This document shows, piece after piece, positions 55,401 to 64,000 of a DNA stretch of 64,000 nucleotides. The notes under the pieces were generated by a model, which had not been told where the DNA came from, ran no database searches, and saw nothing but the letters and a program-made list of their open reading frames with translations. Both the position numbers and the translations under genes were made by a program. The stretch's first letter is position 1; each line of letters begins with the position of its first letter. This DNA is from Cryptomeria japonica (taxonomy: Eukaryota; Streptophyta; Pinopsida; Cupressales; Cupressaceae). The stretch spans positions 221,453,415 to 221,517,414 of the forward strand of contig NC_081410.1 of the NCBI RefSeq assembly GCF_030272615.1. Reading direction: 5' to 3'.

Positions 55401-57025
55401 TGTAGCGTCGTAAATTGTACGCACTCACTAGGGTGGTACAATTTCACACCTAGTTTAGCACCCGCCTTAGTGCATTCTGCATTCTGCATTGCATTTCTCC
55501 TTAAGCACTTAATTAATCAAATTAATTAGGTCTAAGGTCCTATTTCATCATTCTCTACATCATAAAGTTGGGCCCTTTCACTAAAAGCGCGCCCTTCGCA
55601 TTTTATTCCTCCAATACATCACTTAATCAAAAACCCTAATTAAGTCCTATTCTGAACTTGGGGGCTTGGTTTCGGGGTCAAAACATCTCGAAATCACCTG
55701 TAACTTCGGGATTCTCTCTAAAATCATCATATCCGACGGCCCTGAAAATTTGGTGAAAAGTTGCCGGGACCATGGCGCCCGTGCACATGGTCCCAGACAT
55801 TTTTCCCGAAATTTTAGGAGCCCGATCCAATCATAAAATAAAGCTTAACCCCAAGAAATTGGTGGGATATTCAATCTCTAGGTCGGCCAAAATACGAATT
55901 TACGACCTAGGGTTTCATACATAAGAGCTCTCTTTCTTCATTTGGAAGGATCGGATTTTTGTTTCCAGGAACTTCATATGCAGCGAAAGAGCAGATCTTT
56001 GAGGACTTCAACAACACTCAACATCATTTTATCAAGCATCTATCAAATTCATTCATCCACTTAGGGCTTGGAAGACATTGAAGAACAATAGGAGATTACC
56101 GACTGAAGATTGGCTTGTACTCCTCCCTTGAGGGTTGGGTATGATTTCGTATTGTTTTCATGTCTTTGCATAAGCTTTGATACATCATTTATTCATGCTT
56201 TAGATCACATTGCATCTTGATTTAGAGCATTTACATTATCATTTACAAGCATTAGGGTTTACTTTCTAAGGTTGCTCTAGTTTGCTTTCTTGCATTTTGG
56301 ACCTTGCACACACACTAGGTCTGCACACACAATACATTTTACAAAACAACTTGGCTATTCGTGGAGGTGGAAATCACCGAAGCGGGGGTTTGACTAAGGC
56401 AAAACCCTATATAGCCGCCCCTCCCCCTTTTCAGATATTATTGCAGGTTTCGAGATTCGGACGACGCCGTGGGATATAGATCCGGAGACAGAAAGCTGAG
56501 ACAGCACTCTGTGTGAAATTACAGAGCAGGAGACCGGGACAGGGGCGCTGGGCGCCCTGGTCCCTAGGACAGAGGCGCTGGGCGCCCTGATCCTCCGGAC
56601 AGACAGTGTACAGACAATTTCCAGATAGTGTTTCAGAGTGCAGAATAGTGGTTTCCGGTGCAGTTTTCAGGACAGTGGCGCCCGCGCCCCCGTCCCGAAC
56701 ATTTTTAGTCCGATTTTGACTCCGGGTACATATCTGCATTCTTATTTCATCCTTGTACTTACAGCTGTTCATTGTTTAATCTCAATTCTGCAATCTTATT
56801 ATTAGTTCGTACTTGCATTTTGAGATTAGGGTTTGAACTTGCATTACTTGATCTTACAATTTCAACAAGGGAATAGAAATCCTAATAGATATCCCATGGC
56901 TCTCTCTTTCACCAAAAGAAGTAGCCAATTGTGCGATATCTCTAGGCTCTTTCATATTCCGTAATGTGTGTCAAAAGGTAGGATTAGGGCATGATTAACC
57001 TAGTCTCGCTTTTTCCCCTTACACA
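55401..57025 (+). repeat. RE8 3' LTR (1625 bp)
   Basis: Same length as the 5' LTR with about 20 substitutions by eye and no indel. Many of the changes cluster around the GC-rich part (56350-56700). Confidence 0.95.
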
Positions 57026-57030
57026 CTTTG

Positions 57031-57529
57031 TTTTTATTAAATCTATATCTCTGATATTCAGGGTTAGGTTTATATGTTTTTCTTGCTTCCTCCCTTAGTC
57101 TTGCATGTCTATCAGGACACCTAGAAGCCATATGACCAACTTTATTGCAATTAAAACATTTGAAAGGTGCTTTAACTTCATACTTACTTCCTGTTGGACC
57201 TTTAGGCATCTTCCTTGCGAATAGTGCTTCAAGTTCTTCATTTCCTCTCCTGATATCTTCAAGTTCTCTTGCATAAAGTGTTTTCCAATCAATTTTGTCA
57301 GATGATGATGATGATGTTGATGATGATGCTTTAAAAGCTAAATCAGTTTTGACTATAGCAATAGGACCAAACTCTTCAAGTTCAAATGCTGGAAGTTTTC
57401 CAACCAAAGTATCTCTAGAAACTGATGTATTAGGCATTGTTCTCAACTCATTAATAGCAGTCACTTTCATTTTGTAAGCCGGTGGCAAAGCTCTTAAAAC
57501 TTTAGAAACAATTTCATCTTCACTTAAAG
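57031..57529 (-). pseudogene. RE7 gag fragment
   Basis: The frame reads ALPPAYKMKVTAINELR, then LVGKLPAFELEEFG, a serine run, and the zinc knuckle CFNCNKVGHMASRC (about 57121-57162). It is the C-terminal half of a Copia Gag that binds element RNA. It continues into 44227 across RE8 (NKNK then DKSCYYADEG) without a frame change. It is cut upstream by RE9 at 57530. Confidence 0.88.
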
Positions 57530-59162
57530 TGATAACTCAATGATGAAATAATAGTACCAAACCGGTACTGAGAGGGGGGGGGGGGGAGGGGGGGTGAATC
57601 AGTACAGACAAAAACACACTCTTAAATCGGTTTGTCAACAGACACTGTGCATTGATAGACAAACAGTAACATCGGTCCTAAAAAAGAGTACAACCGGCAA
57701 AAACCTAGAATAACTAAGACAAGCATAAATCGGTTGATACCTATCTTCTCATATACTCTAACACTTCATTTCCATTTCACCCTAATACATGAACAAGTAA
57801 TCTACCATCAATGATATACATATGAGCAACTAGATCAATAAGATTTACCGCTTGACAGAAAACAACAAAGCATCACATGAGGAAGACATCACACATGACA
57901 CACATATATTTCACGTGGAAACCCAATTGGGAAAAACCACGGTGGGGATGAATACCCAAAAGCTTGTTTTTGAACTCTTTAGAAGTCCTCTCTATTAGGA
58001 GCCTTGTCTTGTTAAATACTGATACAATAGGTTCTGTTAGGAACCGATCCTGTTCGGGATCACCCGATTAAGGGATGGAAAGAATACCCAGTTAAGAGTT
58101 AAACCCTGTTAAAGGCTACCTTGTTAGAGGATTTCAAGAACTCAATTGTTTTGAGTCACCCTGTTAAAGGATTTACAGCAAGTCGGTTAAAGCTACCCTG
58201 TTAAGGGATTTTCCAACTGTTGAGGTGGTTAGAGATCAACAGGTATTACAATGATCTGGTAACAACACTCAATGCCAATGCAGATCCACTTAAGCTCCTC
58301 TTCACCTTCTGCACTTACACTCTGCAGGCATCACTTCTCTCCTTTGGTTTGGAAAGAATCACGTATCCCTTCTCTTGGATACACACACACAACTTTTGCC
58401 AACAACCTCAGAAAGAGTCACATCGACCTTATAGGAAAACAGATAGGTCGGTAGCATAAACCATAAACCCTAAAACCTGTTAGGTTAAGGAATTCAAATG
58501 ATTCAATCCTAACTGTTGAGCACACTGCATTAAATGCAACAGTCTTGATCCAATCTCCATCGTCCATTTTCTACCGATTTCATAGCGGCTAATAACCCAT
58601 CACACGTTATCACCGTTTACAGATTTCGCACATTCCTGAGGTAGATAGGAACAATCTCCTTCATTCAAGATCCTTCACGCACACAAGGCTTAGGTGGCAA
58701 CACGATCTGTTCTTCATTACCATGCTAACTCATCACACAAAGTCACTGGTTGAGCCACACAGGCTTGAAGCACTTCAACCGGAAACCCTGAAGTTGAGAC
58801 TACCAACCGGTAGTCATACAATGCTTCCATGTGCTGGTTCCCATAACCATATGTCGGTTCACCTTGAACAAACACACCACTTCACTTTGGCACAAATGTC
58901 GGTTCACAGTGTTACACCGGTTCTCACATATGCCGGTTCTCACCTCTTTAGCATATTGACATCAATAACAACATACAATGTCATTATGTCCTCATACCGG
59001 TTGACATAATGCCAACAATCTCCCCCTCTGGTATTGATGGCAATATACAAAGATATCTCTCCGCTTCACATCTTCTGCCGGTTCTCACCTCTTCAGCATA
59101 TTGACATCAATGACAACATACAATGTCATTATGTCCTCATACCGGTTCACATAATACCAACA
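57530..59162 (-). repeat. RE9 3' LTR
   Basis: In element sense it begins at 59017 (tgttggcattatg) or 59162 (tgttggtattatg), because the start and purine tract are tandemly duplicated. It ends at 57530. A run of 13 and then 7 G at about 57577-57598 (plus sense) is the conserved CTGATTCACC region, expanded compared with the 5' LTR (7 G at about 63634). Confidence 0.85.
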
Positions 59163-59218
59163 ATCTCCCCCTTTGGCATTGATGGCAATATACAAAGATA
59201 TCTCTCCCCTTCACATCT
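58923..59218 (-). repeat. Tandem duplication of LTR start plus purine tract in RE9
   Basis: The stretch from ggttctcacctctt to cttcacatcttctg occurs twice, at about 58923-59078 and 59079-59220, with small differences. Each copy contains an LTR-start-like tgttgg and a gggggagat tract. Confidence 0.85.
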
Positions 59219-59340
59219 TCTCCCCCAATTTCTGTAGATATCTTCTCTGCTTCACATCTTCTCCCCCTTTGACAACAATGCCAAAGTGGAGGCACAAGCT
59301 TCCATGTTCCATTATGCTGCTCCCCTTGAGGAGTAGCATC
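59219..59340 (-). promoter_or_regulatory. RE9 upstream polypurine tracts
   Basis: In element sense: ctcctcaaggggagcagc (about 59318-59336), then tgtcaaagggggagaag (about 59260-59277), then another gggggaga (about 59218-59226). They form the same array as in RE7. Confidence 0.6.
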
Positions 59341-59419
59341 CTTCAACACATCAATCTTGAAGAAAAAATTGACTATGCAATACCTGACTGATGTGGAGCA
59401 TATACCTTTAGTTTACCTC

Positions 59420-62400
59420 CTAGAGGGGCAACACCCCTAATTCACCTCTTAAGTACATAAATGTAGCCTTTGGGAGAGGCTTGGTGAATATGTCTGCTAA
59501 TTGATCCTGATTGGAAACATGTTCCAGTGTAATCTCTTTGTTCTGAACCTTTTCCCTCAAGAAATGATACTTAAGCTCAAAGTGCTTGGTTCTAGAATGT
59601 AAAACCGGATTCTTGGAGATATTTATTGCACTAGTATTGTCACAAAATATACTTACCGGTTCAGATACAGGAACTTTGAAGCCATTTAATACATTCTTCA
59701 TCCAAATTGTCCGAGTGTAGTTCATGAAAGCTGCAACATACTCTGCTTTCGTTGTAGACTGAGAGGTACAACTCTACTTCTTACTCATCCATGAGACCAG
59801 TCTACCACTGAGAAAGAATGCACCACCGGTTGTGCTTTTCCAGTCATCTATATTGTCTGCCCAATCAGCATCTATATATACTTTCAAGTTGAAATCCTTG
59901 CTATATGGATACCACAATCCATAGTCAACAGTTCCCTTCAGATACCTAAGAATCCGCTTGACTGCAACCAAGTGGGATTCTCTTGGGCTTTTCTGGAATC
60001 TTGCAGTAATGCCAACTGCATGTGCAATATCCAGTCTGCTATGCACTACATAATGCAACTTACCAATCATTGATCGGTATTCCTTTTCATCAACCAATGT
60101 TGAGTCATCTGCTAAGTCATATTCTTTGGATAGTTTACAACTGGTCACCATCGAAGTACCAACTGGTTTGCTATCTTCCATACCAAAGGTCTTCAACACC
60201 TCTTTGACATACTTGGACTGAGTGATAAAGATTCCATCTTTCATCTGCTGGATCTGTAGTCCAATGAAGAATTTAATCTCCCCTATGAGTGACATTTCAA
60301 ACTCTTTCTTCATCTCATCTGCAAACTCATGACTCATCTTGTCATCTCCACCAAAGATAATGTCATCAACAAATACCTCACAGATCAGGATCTGGTCTCC
60401 TTCAAACTTCAAGTAGATATTGCTATCTTCACTTGTTCTCATCAAATCCAATCTTCACAAGATGGGAATGTAGACGTTCATACCATGCTCTAGGTGTTTG
60501 CTTTAGACCATATAAGGCTTTATGTAGCCTACAAACCATGTCACTATCTTCAGATAGGTAAAACCCATAAGGTTGCTCAATATACACCTCCTCTTCAAGT
60601 ACACCATTTAGGAATGCAGATTTTACATCCATTTGATATACTTTGAAACCTTTAAAAGCTGCATATGCAAGAAGCATATGGACTCCTTCCAATCTGGCTA
60701 TAGGAGCAAAGGTTTCTCCATAGTCTTCTCCATCTTCTTGAGCATATCCTTTGCACACCAATCTGGCTTTGTTCCTAATCACTATGTCATCCTCATTCAG
60801 CTTATTTCTGAAAACCCATTTGGTACCAATGACATTTTTATGCTCCGGTCTGGGTACCAGAGACCATGTACCATTTTTCTCTATCTGGTCAAGTTCCTCT
60901 TCCATTGCCTTGATCCAGTCTTCATCTTTATGGGCCTCTTTGAATTATTTAGGCTCAAATTCAGAGATCATACATGAGTTTTCTCTGACCTTTCTTCTTG
61001 TAAGGATTCCTACATCCTTATCTCCTATGATCTACTTAGTATCATGATTCAGCTTGACATACCGAGGAATGCTCTTAATGGATTCCTCTTGCTTTTCTTC
61101 TTCATCCTCATCTCCATCAGTATCAAAATCTACATCTACCGGTGTAGGAAAACTGTTACTGGTACTTGGTTGACTGACAACCGGTTCCCAGAAAAGTTAC
61201 AACCGGTTTATTTACCGCTGCTCATTGCCGGTTTCCTCAGTTTTCTCAGAGGTTTCATCAACTCTTACATTGATTCTTTCCATAATTCTCTAAGTCCTAT
61301 TGTTGAAACACTTGAGAGCTTTGCTCTTGGTGGAATATCCTAGGAATATTCCCTCATCACATTTCACATCAAATTTTCTCTGGTGTTCACTCCTCTTGAT
61401 GTAACATTTGCTACCAAACAATCTAAAGTAGCTAACCACAGGTGTCTTACCTATCCAATACTCATAAGGAGTTTTATCCTTACCTTTCTTGATGAGTACT
61501 CGGTTCATTATGTAGACTGCAGTGCTCACCGCTTCTCTCCAAAAGGTGTGAGCTACCTTTCCTTGAATCAATATGGTTCTAGCTACTTCAACCACAGTCT
61601 GGTTATTCCTCTCTGCTAGGCCATTCTGTTGTGGAGTCCGGGGGGCAGACAGTTGCCTCTTGATGCCATGTTCTTCACAGTACTTGTTGAATTCACTAGA
61701 AGTGAGTTCCCCTCCTTGATCAGTTCTCAGGCACTTGATCCTTTTACCGCTTTCCTTCTCCACTAATGCTCTGAAAGCTTTGTACTTCACAAAGGCTTCA
61801 GACTTGTCTTTCAAGAATGTGACTCACATCATTCTTGAGTAGTCATCAGTGAGAATCATGAAGTACCTATCACCCTGCACACTTCTAGTTTTCATAGGAC
61901 CACACAAATCAGTATGCACAAGATCAAGAAAGTTGTCAGTAGTGAAAGATTTACCTTTAAAGGTTGAGGAAGACATTTTCCCCAATGGACACTCTCTGCA
62001 CAAGGTATTATCCGGTTTTCTTAGCACCGGCAACCCTCTAATTGCCTTGATCTTACTAGCCTTCACAATGTTATCAAAGTTTACATGGCAGAGTCTCCTA
62101 TGCCATATCCAACTATCATCAAATTTAGCCATAAGACATGTACTTATATTTGCATTCAGCTGAAATAGGTTACCTTTGGTCTGCATACCGATGGCCACCA
62201 ATTCACCATTCTTTCCTTTGATTCTGCAAACTCCATTCTTGAATTCCAGAGTGAGGCCACTGTCATTCAGTTGGGCAACACTCAGAAGGTTGTGTCTGAG
62301 ACCATCAACCCAATACACATTGTCAACACTACTCTTTCCATTTAGAGATATGGACCCTCTACCTTTGACCATGCATGGTGCATCATTGCCAAAGCGAACC

Positions 62401-63518
62401 ACACCACCATCATACTCTTCCAAGGATAGAAACTTGCTCCAGTCACCAGTCATATGGTGAGAACAACCACTGTCAATGATCCACTCATTGGAATTATCAA
62501 ACCGGGAGACAAGAGCCTTCTTGTCTAACACATCTTCCTTGACAGCAACAAGCACAATATCTTCATTTTCTTCATCCTCTGACTCCTCATCTATGACACC
62601 TTCATCGACTGCCACAAAACAATTTCTCGGGTTTCCTCCTTTGAATTTCTTGAACCTTTCCAGTTTGTCCTTGTTGTCGCCATTAGGACAGTTTACAACA
62701 ATATGTCTTATCCAGTTACAAGAAAAGCATTTCAAAGGTAGCTTACCTCTGTATTTGTCGGTTCCTTTAGGAAGTTTCCTGGCAAGGAGAGCTTCAAATG
62801 CCATCAAAATCTCCTCATCATCCATTTCTCTACTATGTCTTGGTTCACCACTAGTGCTAGCTTCTTTTCCTTTTTTGGATGGTACAACAGAAGCTTTAAA
62901 AGCTGATTCAGTCTTTTGAACACTGCCATCAAAACTATTTAGCTCATAGGTTGTCATCTTTGCAATGATGGAGTCTAGGGATACCTTAGTCTTGTCTATT
63001 GATCTCAGCTCCTGAATAGTAGCAACCCTTATTGCATAGACCGACAATAGGGATCTCAGGACTTTGCTTACCACAGTGGAATCTTCTATTTTACCACCTG
63101 CACTCTTGATATCTCCAACAACGGTTTTGATTCTTATTCCATACTTTTGAATGGTCTCACCTTCAACCATCTGCATATCTTCAAACTTCCCTCTAAGGCT
63201 TTCTTTCTTAGCTTGTTTTACATGCTCATCACCACCATAGATATTTTCAAGAGTATCCCATACCTCTTTGGGATTTACCTTATCTTGGACATCAATAAAC
63301 TCAATGTCAGATAAACTACTAATTAATGCTTCCATGACTTGCCCATTCTCCTGCATCTCTCTCTTTTGGTCATCAGTGAGAGTACCGGTAGGGGCAACAT
63401 AGGCATTCTCAACATAGCTCCAGAGTTGAGCACCCATGATTTTGATGTATATCTTCATTCTGTCTTTCCATATACTGAAATTTTCTCTGTTAAACTTTGG
63501 ACCTTCCCTCTTCATCAT
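59420..63518 (-). pseudogene. RE9 Copia gag-pol, inactivated
   Basis: The ATG at 63518 starts MMKREGPKFNRENFSIWKDR, an UBN2-type Gag. The zinc knuckle reads CFSCNWIRHIVVNC (about 62691-62732) and keeps C, C, H, C but not the usual glycine. Protease region IIDSGCSHHMTG is at about 62450-62486. Integrase zinc motif (HRRLCHVNF) is at about 62095, with core residues in HTDLCGP (about 61900), TDQGGEL (about 61715) and NGLAERNN (about 61620). RT runs 60905-60150, with [10 protein letters not shown] at about 60356-60385. RNase H has CDNTSAI near 59630. Stops: TGA at 61824-61826 (expected TGG), TAA/TAG between 61290 and 60906, TAG after SKK at 59774. A one-base shift lies near 60440. Confidence 0.9.
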
Positions 63519-63569
63519 TAGACTAGGATCTTTACCTCAAGCGGTTAAGCTTATAGCACAGAGGACCTG

Positions 63570-63589
63570 GAGGATGCTCTGATACCAAT
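63570..63589 (-). other. RE9 primer binding site
   Basis: In element sense the sequence attggtatcagagcatcc directly follows the LTR end (gttatca), a tRNA-iMet site. Confidence 0.88.
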
Positions 63590-64000
63590 TGATAACTCAA
63601 TGATGAAATAATTGTACCAAACTGGTACTACGAGGGGGGGTGAATCAGTACAGACAAAAACACACTCTTAAACCGGTTTGTCAGTAGACACTGTGCATTG
63701 ACAAACAAACAGTAACATCGGTCCTAAAATAGAGTACAACCGGCAAAAACCTAGAATAACTGAGACAAGCATAAACTGGTTGATACCTATCTTCTCATAT
63801 ACTCTAACACTTCATTTCCATTTCACCCTAATACATGAACAAGTAATCTACCATCAATGATATACATATGAGCAACTAGATCAATAAGATTTACCGCTTG
63901 ACAGAAAACAACAAAGCATCACATGAGAAAGACATCACACATGACACACATATTTTTCACATGGAAACCCAATTGGGAAAAACCACGGTGGGGATGAATA
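63590..64000 (-). repeat. RE9 5' LTR, partial
   Basis: This matches 57530-57970 closely (same gataactcaatgatgaaat start and same order to the window edge). The window cuts it after 411 bp. Confidence 0.9.

Larger units (their letters stand above)
44228..57025 (+). mobile_element. RE8: young Ty3/gypsy Tat-lineage element with antisense PMD gene
   Basis: A 12.8-kb element with equal 1625-bp LTRs and a perfect 5-bp target site duplication ctttg. The pol ORF (46020-51599) is fully open, with the two-RNase-H layout typical of the plant Tat lineage. No Gag domain is present. An antisense, intron-containing plant mobile domain gene lies between pol and the 3' LTR. About 20 differences between LTRs by eye (roughly 1.2 percent, nearly all transitions) show recent insertion. 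Confidence 0.93.
40885..57529 (-). mobile_element. RE7: decayed Copia element, split by RE8 and RE9
   Basis: Minus-strand Copia element. The 3' LTR fragment (40885-41210), RNase H, RT, broken integrase and protease region (44227-41593) and a gag fragment (57529-57031) are present. RE8 lies between 44228 and 57025, with ctttg duplicated at 44223-44227 and 57026-57030. RE9 cuts gag at 57530, so the rest of gag and the 5' LTR should lie beyond the right edge. Confidence 0.88.
57530..64000 (-). mobile_element. RE9: Copia element, right end outside the window
   Basis: Minus-strand Copia element with its 3' LTR at 57530 to 59017 or 59162, gag-pol 63518-59420, a primer site at about 63572-63589 and part of the 5' LTR (63590 onward). 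The LTR end is tgataactcaatgatg in plus sense. The base run before it, taaag (57525-57529), should be the target site duplication, but the other copy is outside. It is inactive through stops and a frameshift, but all domains are present. Confidence 0.9.

Noticed and set aside
60022-60207. Plus-strand small ORFs across RE9 and RE7 pol
   Set aside because: Shadows of the minus-strand pol frames.
1-64000. tRNA or rRNA genes
   Set aside because: The only tRNA-like sequences seen are primer binding sites; no cloverleaf with A and B boxes was recognised.

Overview
This is plant nuclear DNA, most likely from a gymnosperm with a large genome; that assignment is an inference. It rests on an AT-rich background, a decayed PLS-type pentatricopeptide gene of conifer-like repeat style, and dense nested LTR retrotransposons with very long LTRs (up to about 4 kb). 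No intact ordinary host gene, rRNA, tRNA or CRISPR array was found. Elements are labelled RE1 to RE9 in order of position.

Layout. 1-7700 is old, AT-rich, low-copy DNA. It holds a duplicated block (about 800-2640 and 6380-7690), each copy with a small minus-strand ORF behind a TATA box, a 165-bp tandem array in one copy only, and a PPR pseudogene between the blocks. 7704-7865 is a short patch with bacterial-like codon use. RE1 (7907-8559) is a Copia remnant. RE2 (8560-32862, +) is a Copia-type element without pol. It encodes a four-zinc-knuckle Gag-like protein and a long coiled-coil ORF2 of unknown function. RE3 (10611-24427, Ty3/gypsy Tekay-like, 3.7-kb LTRs, TSD tcaaa) and RE4 (25222-29255, a 4-kb solo LTR, TSD gaaag) are inserted in that ORF2. 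RE5 (32863-35475, +) is the 3' part of a related pol-less element. RE6 (35609-40884, -) is a second copy of the RE2 type. RE7 (40885-57529, -) is a decayed Copia gag-pol. It is split by RE8 (44228-57025, +, TSD ctttg), a young Ty3/gypsy Tat-lineage element. RE9 (57530 to beyond 64000, -) is another Copia element inserted in the RE7 gag.

RE8 is the best preserved element. Its 1859-codon ORF is uninterrupted and holds protease, a G-patch-like motif, RT, two RNase H domains and integrase, but no recognisable Gag capsid or zinc knuckle. Its two 1625-bp LTRs differ at about 20 positions by eye. On the opposite strand downstream of pol it carries a three-exon plant mobile domain (PMD) gene that now has nonsense codons.

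How the parts relate. RE2, RE5 and RE6 share LTR-end and polypurine-tract signals with the pol-bearing Copia elements RE7 and RE9, so mobilisation in trans by Copia enzymes is plausible (inference). Almost all premature stops in the decayed elements fit C-to-T change, mostly CAG to TAG, as expected from deamination of methylated cytosine.
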